Below are positions 12,713-25,785 of a stretch of DNA of 64,000 nucleotides, piece by piece. Position 1 is the first letter of the stretch; every line of letters begins with the position of its first letter. Under the pieces are notes generated by a model. It saw nothing but the letters and a program-made list of their open reading frames with translations. It made no database searches and was not told the DNA's origin. This DNA comes from Toxonevra muliebris (Eukaryota > Arthropoda > Insecta > Diptera > Pallopteridae): assembly GCA_963691655.1 (NCBI GenBank), contig OY829328.1:5422204-5486203 (forward strand), written 5' to 3'. The translations under genes were made by a program, and so were the position numbers.

Positions 12713-15700
12713 TTAGACGAAGGTTAGGTTAGGTTACAACGGATTGTTAAAATATGTATAATCTTTATACAGTCTATTACAAAAAAATATGTACACTTTC
12801 CTCACATCCTAAGAGCAGCCTACTTTTCAATTGGTGATGTTTAACGGCTTTGAAAATTAGAGCACTCCCAAAGAATATCTTTGATGGTCTGTAGTTCTTT
12901 CACATTCTGAAAACTTATGTTGCATTCAGCGGATAAAGGTTTCATATCCACTGAATACATCTTAAGTCAACGGTATAATTTTAAATGAATTAGTCATAAT
13001 GCCAGCTTAACTCTTCTCCACAATACGTTAGCTCTACTTTATTTTCTCGCTGAGCAGCGAACATAATTACGGAATTACGGAATGAATTTTTCTGTAATTG
13101 TCCTCCTTGTCTTCTAATTTATGTTACTTTATTAAGTTAACTTACATTTTTTATTCGAATGCCCTTCCCCACAATCCCCTTTGATGGACACTAAAGTCTG
13201 CAGTTCCATTCAAACTAATTCAATTTTTAAAAACTTTACATATTTTAAATATTGTTTTAATAATAGCATTTTATTTTATTTTTAAGCTTTTTATAGAACA
13301 ATATTAAATTATGACAGTGATGTAAGTAAAATACTCTCGAGGGGCTCATATGTAGTAAGTATCATACTACAGCATCCATGGTTATATTTATTTATAAATC
13401 TTGCTACATCAAGAATAAAAATAAAATGCCTTTGAGCTTTTGGAGTAGAGTGGAGGTGCATGAAAAAGTGTTGGTGTATTTACAATTACATTAGAATGAT
13501 AGCGTATGGGTGAAAGTTGCACATACATATGGCATGTGGTGTAAGTGTCACACGCAAACCGCATAACCCCCACGTGAGACTTGCCTTTAACACATCAAAG
13601 TAACAATATCAAAGATGTACACGTATGTTGTATGATAAATCCTTTACATTGTTTTCATAGGTATATACTAACTAAACACATACATTTGTTTGTATATACA
13701 CATGCATGTGCCGAGTAGTTATGTATGTATGCATATGTTACTATGCATTTAAATAATCTTTGCCATGTAGAGATTGCCATGGCCGTTCAATGCGCTTACC
13801 TCGAATATCTTCTATATATCTGTCTGTTGTTATTGTTGTTGCTCGTTATTGTTTGGTGTTTGTTTTTGAAATTGAAATTGTTTGCTTATTTGTTACCTCA
13901 AAGAAATTTTTAATTTTTTTTTTTTTTTTTTTTTGTGCATGAACATATGCTTTATGTGTGTTACTCATGACGAAGACAAATTATCCTACAATTACCATTA
14001 TTGCTGCTACATACTTTGGCTGCAAGTTGTATTTATTTTTATTATATATATGTATATACTTGTATGTATCTTGGTAAATACTTATGTCTTTTTCAAAAAT
14101 TTATATTTGATTATAATAATAAATAATCTGAAAATATGGGATTATTTGTAACAGCAGACAAAGGTTCATATTACAATACGTTTTCAAATAAAATTAGGGA
14201 TCTAAAGACTAAGAATTAATTCGATTTTCTAATGTTCTCCAGAACCGTTTCAGAAAAGCAACCAGGCAAAGATTATCCTTTTCCCAAGGAAATCGGCAGT
14301 TGAAGGGGATCTTGGTTAAGTAATTTATGAGTAATAACGATACAACACACACCCATTAAAGGCTTGCTGCAGCAAAGCCTGAACTCTGTTTCTAGGTGGC
14401 CAGCGTTTAATTATGATTATTCTACGAGATTCAGATCGTCGTTGCTGTACCATATCTCCAGAACGGCCATTCAGGTATTACGTAGCGTAACTAGAGGATG
14501 AGAGGGACGACAATTTGTGAGTAAATGTGACATTGGAGATAGAGGTGGTCAGTGCGCGTATTACGCCACATTCAATGGACTCAGTTCCTGCAATTCGTTC
14601 AATGCTCTATCGAAAGCTATCGTCAGGCACATCAGGTTGAACAATTAAGATGCAAAAACATTATGTGTGGCATGTGATGATAAGTTTTCTATTTACCAAT
14701 AGATGGTCCATTTTTTCGATTTCTTTCTATTGAGATATATTTTTTCTAATTGAAAAGAAAAGTTCTTTAATGCTTTGTTTTATTACACTTTAAGCTGCCT
14801 ATTTTTCTTTATAACATGTCAACAATTTTTAAAATCGTCATCAATCATGAAGAAGCATTAACACGAAATGGCAAATTGCGCAGTTTTACTTTCATTCACA
14901 CTTTCAAAGTTAGAAAAAAATTATGGCTATTATTTTACTAATTGCAATCATAAATATAAAAGTTTGCAACCAATTTAAAAAAAAAAGAATTTATTATCTT
15001 ATGGACAATGAAGAAAAAGCTAAGAAAATGCATATTTATATTCATACTTAAACAGCTTAAAGTAAACTTGAGCATTAATTAATTGTATTTAGAAATAAAA
15101 TATTTGTATAAGAAAAGGTTTCTAATTATATACAATTTGACAAACAAACATTTTTTTTAGAAGCTTGATTAATTTTAAAGTATAAATTGCTAGAATGGTC
15201 ATCTTTCTCATAGGAATCTCATATTGAATCTCAATGGAACAGGTCAATCAATCTAACTTTAGAAATATAGATAAATATATATAAAGTTAATGTCCAACTT
15301 CATTGAGACCCTAATTAAATATAAAGATTTGATTCGAAAATTCGGAAATACCCTGCTGGAAATAATTCAAGTTGATCACAATTTCCTTAAGTCCGAATTG
15401 TTAAATTTATGTGCTGATATAATTATTATTTGACTACTGTATGTAAATGGAAATATCTGATTAATTTTTTAAAAACTTTTTGCAACTTTTAATCAAAATT
15501 GTTGTTGTAGCAGTTCTTTTTCATATTTTTCTAAAAAAAAACAAACTTTTCGCCAAAATTTTACATATTTAATTATTATTTTGAAATTAAATTTCTGTAT
15601 TTCTGTAAATAATTTCTATCATGGTAATTATAAAGTTTATGATCTTTTTTAAGTAATTCACCCACATTTCGTTAACCATAAAAGGGTTATACATACACAT

Positions 15701-17330
15701 ATAACTCTATGTTATTTGACCTTTGACATGTTGCGTAGATAAAAAAGAAAAAGAAAGAAACGTGGTTTTCAGAAGTTGGTTACTATGTAACTAGTACATA
15801 AGTATCACCTTGTAGGTTTTGTTTGTGTATGAAGCAAAAAAACAAATACACGTGAACTCAAATAACAAAAAGAATAACAACGACAGCAAGTAACAAGAAC
15901 AACACAAAACATAACAACAACAACCTTTTTTTTGCAAACATGAGAGAAAAAACTCAAACAGAGACAATTTGTTCTTGTGTTTTTTTTTGTAACACATTAA
16001 CAGCATAAAGTGGAGAATTCGTTGAATCTCAACGAAATTAATTTGCCAAGAATTTTAAGGAACATAATGTTAAAATAGGAGAAAAAACCACAATTTAGAA
16101 AAACCCAAAAAATTAATGTTTTAAATTTTGAAGTGAGTTGATGTCATGATGCAGTAATGAAACGTGATGCCTGATAGTCGTTTGTCCTGTTTTACTTTGA
16201 TATTTCATACTCCCTTATATGTATGATCAATGTTACTTTTTCAGAAAATATTTAACTGTTAATTCTCTTTTTTTTTTAAAGGTACATAATATAGACTTAT
16301 AAAAGGGGCACAACTAAAAATTGAAATTTAATTAGGAAAAAATAAAGAAAAAATGTATTTTTGCTTACTAATGAATGCATATTTAATTAACGTCATATTA
16401 TTTTTGATAAACTAAATATGTCCATATGTTAGCAAAACGTTTTTATAAATTATATTTTGAACTCTTCTCGTGAGAGAAGTATGAGTATGAGTTGTAGTCC
16501 ACAGAAAATTTTAAATGCGATTTCCACAAACATTTTTTATTTTGAATTATGACAGTTTCGCAGTAAACGAACGATATGTGCTTCATGCTTTTTTTTAACA
16601 TTTTTCTTCCTCTACATACACACAAACGCAGTTTTTCTCTCCATCTAGAATTTGCGGTTATTTGCATTTTATCTTTGTTTATTATTTTTTTTCGTTCTAA
16701 AACTATAGTGCAGTCAGTCGTAATGTTTGGAAAATGTTTTTTTTTTCTTTTACTTTTTAAAATTGACAATTCAAATGTGTTATCATTTTATACTTTCAAC
16801 ACTTGAAAACTCCATAACTACAAAAATATTCACAGCATATATTTAGGAGCTCAAAAAGAAAAACAACAATTGCGACATATCCCAGTAGAGAAGGCAAGGA
16901 GTAAAAAGCAATGCTAGAACAGCTTTTCTAGGTTGTAGAGGGCCTTACCATCTCGATAATTTCCATAATTATTTTTTAAATGAAACGTTTTTTTGTAAAA
17001 GTTTATACCCTCGATTACCGCAAAACAACTCATAAAATCGGTTATTATCGAGGTATTCCGGTTCATCCCAAGCATTCCAAGAAAACCCATAGAAGCAGTT
17101 ATCATCTAGGCATTTAGATATCGCTTTCAACGCACAGCTTTTAGACGCATTTTTTTTAAGTATTTCGGAAATGCCTCATTGTTATTTCTTATTGAAGTGA
17201 TTTCTGCCAAGGACTTCTGAAACATCTCATTTTAAGGCTCTCTCTTTCTCAAATCGAAAATATAAATTATTTCTTTTAGACAAAATATAAAATTTATTTC
17301 ATTTAAATATATTTAGGTATATATACATTA

Positions 17331-17664
17331 GGGCGTACCAACTTGTATGGATGAATTTTTTTTTTTTTGAAAAGTACTCCGACAGAAAAGTTCCATATTT
17401 TATTCTGATCAACTTTGCTAAAGAAAGTATGACAAAAAAATGGAGCCTACCCCCCGTAAAATTCGTAGAAGTTAAAGTAATATAAACGTAACTCTCGATT
17501 TTTATTCAAACAACTACAGTACGTAGTACTGAAACTTCTTCGAATTTAACGGGGGGTTAGGATCCATTTTTTGCCATACTTTCTTCGACAAAGTTGATCA
17601 CAATCGAATATAGAATTCTATCAGAGTACTTTTCAAAAAAAAAAAAAAAAAAATTGGTACACCC
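17331..17664. mobile_element. Long-hairpin MITE with TA duplication (334 bp)
   Basis: Almost the whole element is an inverted repeat. Arms of roughly 140-150 bp, from GGG(C/T)GTACCAA through GAAAAGTACTC, GATCAACTTTG, GAAAGTATG and the C-rich TA(C/A)CCCCCCGT to GAAGTTTCAG/GTAGAAGTTAAAG, face each other across a short spacer near 17490-17515. TA lies at 17329-17330 and 17665-17666. It has no coding capacity; the 73-codon frame across it is a by-product. If transcribed it would fold into a long imperfect hairpin. Confidence 0.88.
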
Positions 17665-18873
17665 TAATATACATACATAAGTACATTTTAAATTATTCTT
17701 CAATTCAATATTTTCTTTTAAAATTCGTTTTCTTATATTTGTCGCACTTGTTCTTCCTTCTCTTTTCATTATATGCAATTATTATTGAAATGTTAAATTA
17801 TATTATTGTTGTATTATTATAGCTCGTTTATTGTTTTACTTTATTATAAAACTATTTTGGTTAATTTGATTATTTTCAGCTTGCAAATTATTTTTTTCAC
17901 ACCACAAGATGCTTATGTTTTACCCTTGCAATTGTTTACATGTATGCACCCAGCAAAAGTTTACATTATCATTTGATGAAAGCGATCAACGTGTATTTCT
18001 TCATCTAACTTTTAGAAGAGCTACATTCAAAAAATTCCTAAACTCTTTTTATTCCCGCAGATCGGTTGAGGGGCGATTTTGCTTTTCCTTTTAATTTTTT
18101 GTACGTTCTTTGCTCATCCTTTAAGTGCGACAGCCATCAGCAGTCAAATGCAATGCAAGACTTTCAATCTGCTTAATACTGCTTGGTACGAGAGAATTAA
18201 TTATAATATTAGTATGCGAGGTGTGTTGAAGAGATGTCAAAGTGTAATCAGCTGTTTTCGTTAATATTTTTGTGACAATAATACCTTTGGCAATATGAAA
18301 TTGAAATTTTGACAAAATCGTAATTTTACGTCGAAACCATATTAAACCATATGAACTACAAAATTTATTACACCTTTTGGCATTCGTCATATTTTTTTGG
18401 TTTGCTGCCAGAACTAATACAACAATATAAACAAAGAATAAAATTAATAGATAAAAATTAATTTATGTTGTATTTAGCAAATGAACATTTTTCCATCATA
18501 TGAACTGATTTTTTGTAAATCCAATGCTATATATATATTTTTCAATAGATATTACTCGTTCTAAAATCAAATTGTTAAAATCATTACTTTGTTTAGTTCT
18601 TCAATAACATCATTTTTTTTTTTGAGTCTTTCTACTAAAGTTTTATATTTAAATAAATAAATATTTTATCGAATCGAAAGCAAGGCACAGTTTCTCACGA
18701 ACGATTAGTCTTGAGCGATCACATAGAAATATTGCCAGAAATTAAATCTGGTTTCAGCAGAATGACGAACTTGTTCCTAGTCAGTTGGCTGTATATATCA
18801 ATTGAGAGAATACAGAAGAGCATACATGCTTGATTTTGCGAGTTCAAGTGCTCGCATTCATTTGGCTCAGAAG

Positions 18874-19326
18874 CCGGTTGCCACTTTGGTACAATTCTAC
18901 CAAAACTGGTAAATTTTTATCCATTTTTCTGCGCTTGGTCCATTGGTACATGTTTTTGAAATTTGGTACATTCTGTGGGCAAAGTTAGCTTTTATAGTAA
19001 TTAAGAATTGAAAACATATTTTCAAAATACTTTTAATACAAGAAGTAAGTTGTATTCAAATTGGAATAGACGAAATGTGCTTTGAAGAATCAACTTTTTT
19101 TTTCATATTCATTTTAATGAGCAGCCTTCAACTGCTGCTGATTTTTTGACTTATGTCTAATAAAAAGCAAATTAGTTTCTAATAATAAAATACTTTCAAA
19201 AGCTGGGAAAAAATTTGTAATAAAGTTATTTATTCTATTAAAAAAAAAAATTGGTACATTTTTTCCCCATTTGGTACATTTTTTGTGAATATTGGTACAA
19301 AATAAAATTATTAAGTGGCAACCGTG
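18874..19326. mobile_element. hAT-like MITE with TTGGTACA subterminal repeats (453 bp)
   Basis: The ends read CGGTTGCCACTT and its inverse, and the flanks CTCAGAAG (18866-18873) and CTCATAAG (19327-19334) differ by one base, fitting an aged 8-bp duplication. TTGGTACA or close variants recur several times inside (around 18892, 18938, 18963, 19251, 19270 and 19292). There is no coding capacity. The superfamily call depends on the imperfect duplication and the GGTTGCCA-type end. Confidence 0.75.
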
Positions 19327-21496
19327 CTCATAAGCACGTGACACATTGCCTTCTCACTTCTTGAGAACGAATGTTGACAGCGCTTTGTCTGCAGTGATGA
19401 TAAGATGTATATTGCATTTGCCTAGAAGCTGTCATACCGTACCTCCCGATGGGAAGGCCTTAACAAATTTTCCACTGGGTTTATGTGTCAGGGTTGCAGC
19501 AAAATGACATGAGTTTCAGTTTTTCGTAATAAAAAAGGAAATAAACGAAATTATTGATCTTTACTAGTGTGACTTTAAGCCCTTCTGAGACCATCACGGT
19601 ATAAATTATGGAGATTTCCCATCTGTAGAGGAAGAGTAGCCTCTCCCCAGTATAAGAATGAAATCGAGTAGAATTTAATTTGCGAAACTTTATTTTCGTT
19701 ATTTTAAATTTCGTAGAAAAAACTTTCAACACTTTTTTTTTCATTCTCATTCGCTTAGTATAAGGAGTTTCATTTCTTGATACTAGGCATATAGAAGCGT
19801 TGAAAAATAATATAATGTTATGAAAAACCAGATCGTATCCTTAAATATTTATATAGTAAAATAGTATAAAATACCATCTGCTTTAATCATATAAAATCAT
19901 AAAATGGAAGCAAATGGCATTTGAAAGTATATTTTTGATATTGAATATACAAAAATTTGCATTTTTAAATTGATTTACATACGTATGTGCACAAATATAG
20001 ATACGTACATATGTAAATATGCATGCATATATTTATATAAGCTCGCATAAATATTTTTGTTTAGATTTTTATTGCTGTTGCTGACAACTTTTAAGATTAT
20101 TAAACTGGTATGCTGTAAAATATTGTAGTTACTCAGAAACTTTTTCATAACTATAAAACATAAAATTGAATCTGTGCTTAAAGATAAATCTAAAATTTCA
20201 TAAGGGTGGCGAAAATATTAACCAAATTCAAAATTACGTTGCTGGGCTAAAAACGAAAATCAGCATTGGTTTTCTTGCCATAACTTGAGCATAATTATTT
20301 CACTCTCTCACTTGGGTGAATTGTAAAGTTTTTTTTTTCACTTTCGAATAAGAATACGTACAAAAAAAAAAACAAAAATAGAATTTTTTATAACAATCAG
20401 GTTTGTCATCTAGCTAAAATAGTTGTGAATTAAAAATCTTATGCATCCAACTTTATTAAGCTCTTCTATAAGTACTCAACTTTGTACAATTTGCAACACT
20501 TGCAAACTCTGGGCACTGAATAATTTACCACACTGTAATTACAGTATTAATCTGTTGCCGCTCTTATGCTTCCCAAACTATTTATACCACCGTGAGTTCT
20601 CGCCCAGTGCCATTCGAAACAATCTTGATGGTTCTTGTATTCATTAATAGATACTGCAAAGTAATTCGAAAATTTTATATTTGCTGACAATCAAGATGAT
20701 TCTCGTAGTTACTGGTTCGGCACTTGAGAATGAACTATTTGATTTCATTTTTTCTTTTTTTGGAATTTTTGCCCATTATTATACTTCATAGTTTAATTTA
20801 AATAATTTTTGAGCCACGCAGGACTCTTGATAAACTTAACGTTACACGATCTGTCAGCTTTAAAAAAATTATTTCTCCGCTGTATTCATCTAGATGGTCC
20901 GTAACTTTTCAGAGTTATTACTTTTAGATTTTTTTAATTTTTGTTGCCAGCAATCGTGACCCAAATGACTCAAATAGATCTCGCCATCAGACGCAAGATC
21001 AGCTTCGTTTTCGCTTCTTAACAAGTGGTACGGAATTCCAAATGCTCTTGTCCTCTTTCTCTCATGGCATTATTCTATTTGATTCTAAGTAGCATCGATC
21101 GGCAGACGCTATCTTCATTTAATCTTCAAGGTTGTCAAGAATGTCGATACCTCTAACGTTTGAAGATTTCATAACTTTTAAGCTGCTGTATATTTGGTGA
21201 GAATTTATTTTGTGTGTGAATTTTTAAAAAGTTTAAGATAATTAAGTCAAAGCAAGCGTTTCTTGCATGGGGTTCAATGTTGTGTTACATCCTAGAAACA
21301 CTACGATATTTGCCCAGTGGCACAGCAATCGCTATAAAAAGTTTGTGTCATATGCAGTGAAGCATAAACTAACTTAAGTCCGTTTTTGCTGTTTCTCTAC
21401 CAGCAAGTAAAACAAAACTATTCACCAAAAAAAAAGGTACATGTGACAAAAATTAAACCATGCAAGCAAAAACTAAAATTGTGACCTCATGCTTAC

Positions 21497-21606
21497 CTTA
21501 ATCTTGGTAATTCACAGAATACCCAATCCGTTACTTCGTCCAGTCTGACCTCTCTGTGGGTTGTGGCTAAATCAGATTTATTGCCAGCGATCACTATAGG
21601 AATATC
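21497..21606 (-). CDS. Ras-family small GTPase, coding exon 3 (G4 box)
   Basis: Third coding exon: 36 codons plus two bases (residues 112-147 and part of 148). It is too short and too flanked by stops to show as a long open frame. The acceptor is TTAACAG followed by GATATTCC; the donor is TTAAG followed by GTAAGC. It encodes DIPIVIAGNKSD with the guanine-specifying NKSD box at residues 120-123, then the linker RLDEVTDWVFCELPRL. The exon leaves phase 2, and the AG carried over combines with the first A of exon 4 to give Arg148. This matches the small-GTPase fold with no gap, which is strong support for the model. Confidence 0.92.
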
Positions 21607-22963
21607 CTGTTAACAGAAAAAACACACAAAAAAGGAAACGTTTAACACTACAAGATTTTAATTTTCTATTTTTAAGCAGTTCGTTTTTGTTGTTATGATT
21701 GCATAAAAAATTGTTGTTTTCTGTTATTTACTATGCTGTTTACACTTGAAAAAAAAAACATAAATAAAAGTATTATTTTTAAATAACCACAGTTTCGTTA
21801 TTGACATTTGCATTGGGAATTTTAATAGCTTTTTTTGTTTCGTTGCTTGTTTGTTGTTGTTTGGTAGCAGCGATGTATTTGACATGGTTTAAAACGTGAA
21901 AAAAAAATGTTGGCAAATTGATTGTGCAGAAATTTTAATTGCTTTCCCTCTTTGCTAAGCTTTTCCCACCTTACAAACTGAATGCATGTATAAATAATTT
22001 GTAATTTATGTTTGAGAATTGTTTGTTTCATATTTTGTAGCTCAACATATAGAATTTTAAATTGCATTCAGTGTAAATTACTTACTCAAATTATATTTAT
22101 GATTTTTGATATTGGATGTAGACGTGCAGAACTGAAATTGACAGCTTGATATGGTTATTCCATTTCTATTTGATTTAGAAATGCATATATGTTGAAACCA
22201 TTAAATTGGAATGAAATTATAATAAAGGGGCGTTTCTTGGTAATTTTACTTTATGAAAGACGAGCAATCTGACAACGATGTTCAATTAATCGGACAGATT
22301 ATCAATCAAAACGCATCAAAGCCAGTCAGAACAAATTTCAAAGATAATTGAAGCCAAAAAAGAAAGTAAGGCAAAGCCATCCAAATGAAATTTAAATAAA
22401 ATACATGTAGCCTAAGTAAACCTTTAGACTTTAATTAAATCTTTAATCCACCGCTGCTCTAAGTAAGTTAACACGAATAGAACGACAACTTAGAAAACTC
22501 GCAGTCCATCGCCCTATTACCGATCCTTTGCGCAGTCAAATGCAAGACAAGTGTTATATGCCACACATGGTAAAGGCGTTTAACAAATCCAAACCAACCG
22601 CCTTGCTTCTACGCAAACCTTTTGGGCACTATGCTTCTAAGACCAGATTTAGATTGAACACAAGAAGTTTCGCAAATCCATGTTATATTTATAAACTCGC
22701 GCTTTTCTTTTATTATATTGTCAAAAACCTTTCTTAAGATTTCAACTTAATTTGATAGAAATTTGGTCAATTTGGTACATTCATTTTCAATTATAGCAAT
22801 TTTTTAGTCCTATAAACGACGATAAAATCAACAAAGTCAAAACAATTCACAAATATCCACACTTGCAGCTGGTGCCCTAAAACTAAAATGAACTTAAAGC
22901 TGACTAACTTAGATAATTTACAGGCTCCCTCATATTTTGGTTTGATTTTGTTGTTGTTATTAC
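21607..22963 (-). other. Intron 2 of the GTPase gene (1,357 bp)
   Basis: Begins GTAATAAC and ends TTAACAG on the minus strand. Its only notable content is an unexplained plus-strand frame at 22447-22737, described separately. The remainder is AT-rich with no identifiable repeat. Confidence 0.85.
22447..22737 (+). other. Unexplained 96-codon open frame inside intron 2
   Basis: Plus-strand frame opened by a stop at 22444 and closed at 22735-22737. It reads ALSKLTRIERQLRKLAVHRP, then ITDPLRSQMQDKCYMPHMVK, and continues KAFNKSKPTALLLRKPFGHY. Composition is more balanced and more protein-like than other chance frames here: balanced charged residues and few runs. There is no start codon before Met at 22540, no recognised domain, and no inverted ends nearby. 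It could be a relic of an inserted gene or transposon ORF, or chance. I do not recognise it. Confidence 0.25.
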
Positions 22964-23131
22964 CTGAAAATCAGCTCGCTGCTCTCGTATCTCTTCAAAA
23001 CATTGTTTTACACATTGAAAACTTTGACCTGATGTGGTCGCATACACAAGCATAAACGCATGAGCCGTGGCAATGGATAAACGTCGCATGGCCGGAAACT
23101 GCATGTCACCGGATGTATCAAGTATGTCCAC
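22964..23131 (-). CDS. Ras-family small GTPase, coding exon 2 (switch II)
   Basis: Second coding exon, 56 codons, residues 56-111, phase 0 at both ends. The acceptor is a pyrimidine-rich tract ending TTGCAG, and the donor is CAG followed by GTAATAAC. It carries G3 as DTSG (residues 60-63), then DMQFPAMRRLSIATAHAFM, the switch II helix typical of the Dexras/Rhes and Di-Ras branch. The residue aligned with Ras Gln61 is Asp64. Dexras and Di-Ras relatives also lack this glutamine, and Di-Ras proteins are known for very low intrinsic GTPase activity, so a mostly GTP-bound protein is a fair inference. The exon ends in EEIREQRADFQ, the helix before the G4 loop. The amino-terminal extension MLLQ that appears before VDIL is intron sequence, not protein. 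Confidence 0.93.
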
Positions 23132-25090
23132 CTGCAACAACAAATGATGCGTAAATGTTATTTGTATGTATGGAGATTATACATAAACGCAATTAATTCC
23201 ATAACCAGAGTAAAAGTGAAAATAAAGGAAATGTGGAAAAAATTAAAATTTACAACTGATGTGTTAACTGAATTAACTTTTGTATTATGTACTTTGACGA
23301 CGAAATATGGTTGGTTGGTTGATTGGTTTTAAATATAGGTACTTATATATAAATTTTTTTATGCATTTTGATTAAATGCGAGAGCAATTATTTATTTCCA
23401 GTTATGTAGTGGTAATTGGAGCGTCCTTGTAAAAGAATAACATTGAAAAATACGTGCAGAGTATATGTATATCTTTTAATTAAATATTTCGAATAACTTC
23501 AATATGTGTGGATATAAAAACGAGTGCGTTTCAAAGTTGGACAACAAACATTATTGATTAATATTAATTTTTTGTGAATTTAATGAAATATTTTTTTTTT
23601 TAAAGACAGTAGAAATATACTAAATATGAATCCGTCATATGCTAAAGGGTGCTTTTGTAGTTTATGTGAAAAATGACAGAAACTTTTTGAAAAAGTCACT
23701 GAAGGTTGAATTCTACTACTTTAAAATTGAGTTTTTGTTGTGAATTTAACCGACACTAACTAGTGCTACTATATTTCAACATATTCATCTCTTCTTTTTT
23801 TTTGGATAAGTGGAAAAGCGCCGCTTTGCATAGAAAGACTGACATCTCAATCTAATATCACGAAAACTTTGGAATGTAATTTCAATATATTTTTAATTAT
23901 TATTATTATTTTGTAATGCAATAAAGAAATAATTTCAAATACTTGAGCGTATAATTAACATTTAATACACGTTCGCTCTTTTCATGTTTTTAAAAAATAT
24001 GCAAAGTAGATACACACAATCGTCATGCCCATAATTCAATGAAAGCCCAAAGTTATTGATAACAATGTGAACAAATTATGCAAAGATGTCACGGAAGCTT
24101 TTAAAAAGACAATCACACATTGCCCTTAAAACCGAAGGTGATGATTATATTCTGAATTATATATTGAAATAAATAGGCTTTGAAGAACAATTATGCCAGA
24201 AGAACACCAAAGTCATCGAACAACCAAATCAGATGATCGTTTCGGAACCCGCTACGGTTCCTATTCAGTGATCTTTGTGATAGCTCCCATTACACAGTAC
24301 AACAAAAATTTAATGTGCAAGATTTTTCAACGGTTTTATAGTAACTTGGGATCGCTGATCTCGACTGCGTACTCAGTTTTTCCCCATCACATCTATTTCT
24401 CTCACAAAATAAACCTGAAGTTGAAAAATGGGGTCTTCAGGGGCTATTAACTAATTTCTTTATTTCAACAGATACGAATTTAATGTCAACATCAAAGTTG
24501 TTAAGTACAAAGAGATAAACAATTTTTTTTGTGCACACTTTTCCTCCATCTCCTACCCTTCCTATTGAAAATGGGGGTTTAAAGCCCCTTTTCCGATAAA
24601 TAACCGATAAATCAAAAACCGTTGTGAAAACTATTATACTGCCTTTAAAGAAAATATTTCTTGTTAAAAATTATGAGGGGTCCTACAACATTAAAATGAC
24701 CTACGAGGTACACTTTTTCCAGAATAATGCAAAAACCGTATTTTTTGCATTAAAACCAAGCCACTCACACTACGTTAGTAAATAATGGAATTGTTTTTTA
24801 TTGTAATTACATTAGGCTTCCATGTGGAGCCAGCAAAAGTTGAAAATTCGTTGCACTGTGTTATCAACAATTTAAATGAGTGAAATGAATTATAAGGCAA
24901 TACCTTCACTGAGTAGTATTACTGAAAGGAACTACCACTATTGTTCTATATACTTGTTGCTATTCTTCTTTAGTATTTTAGTACATATTGGTCTGATTTT
25001 CTGAAATCTGATATGAATGGTGTCTGTTTTTCCCACAGGAAAGCTTTTTAAAATCTTTTTTTTATAGTTTGAATATAAGCGAGTAAATGA

Positions 25091-25785
25091 AAGATGTTTG
25101 GCTTTTTTGGATTTTTTTTTCCCCCGTACCGCCCATTTTTAGTTTTATAAAATTTTTACAAACTTTTGCTCCGCAGTCCCCCTTGGAATATATTTTGCAT
25201 CACAATAGAGGCCAAAATGGGCTTTCTGCCCTATAATCCCCGGGTATTTTAAATTACAACACAATCTGTCTGTCTGTCTATAGATGGCACTCCAGTACAA
25301 AGAAAAGTTGTCCTCAATTTTTCTAATCTTTGTGCTGGAGCTCCCATGGAAATATTTTTAAATAAAAGTAGATGCCAAAAATGGATTTCTCGGCAAAGGA
25401 AACACTGCGCTTTGGTATCTGAATAAGTTGTAAATACATTCAAAGAAAAGTACTACAACAGTGACATTAACGCAAAGTTCTTACCTCCTGGTTTTGTTGA
25501 AATTTTGTGTAGTACGGTTTTTCAGTCCGAGGAGCTCAAAAAATGTTCCAAAGGGGACTCTGGAGCAAAGATTAGAAAAATGGGAGAAAATTAGAATTTT
25601 TTCTTGTACTGGAGCGTCATCAATGGACCGGCCGATAATGTAGAAATTTTACCTACCAAAATTCGAGACAGAAAACTAATTTGTGGCCTCTGTTTTGTTC
25701 TAAATTATTTTTCAAAGGAGGTACCGCAGCAAAAATCAAGGATAAGTGCGTTTCTACCATAAAAAAAAATCATGCCAAACATCTT
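25091..25785. mobile_element. Foldback-like element made of four related units, two in each orientation
   Basis: The outer ends AAGATGTTTGGC (25091-25102) and GCCAAACATCTT (25774-25785) are perfect inverse. Inside, a degenerate unit with the core ATGTTCCAAAGGGGACT then GGAGCAAAGATTAGAAAAAT occurs about four times. Two copies are inverted (about 25130-25200 and 25270-25350) and two forward (about 25535-25640 and 25700-25745). The inner units also share TACTGGAG.G.CATC.ATGGAC and its inverse. No coding role is apparent; similar peptide-like frames in the two middle units simply reflect the duplication. Confidence 0.7.

Larger units (their letters stand above)
3296..21496 (-). other. Intron 3 of the GTPase gene (18,201 bp)
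   Basis: Begins GTAAGC and ends TAATTTTAG on the minus strand. It contains inverted-repeat elements near 4.9, 10.2, 12.5, 17.3 and 18.9 kb, a SINE-like repeat at 9.7 kb, the single end of a pogo-like MITE at 12.2 kb and CAA-rich low-complexity DNA at 11.1-11.4 kb. Long stretches (5040-9570, 12720-17320, 19340-21490) show only AT-rich DNA, microsatellites and short chance frames. A somewhat more mixed-composition patch at 14350-14650 has no frame I can assign. Confidence 0.85.

Noticed and set aside
14350..14650. More GC-balanced patch suspected of being a relic gene or retrotransposon piece
   Set aside because: No frame on either strand could be read for more than a short distance and no motif was found.
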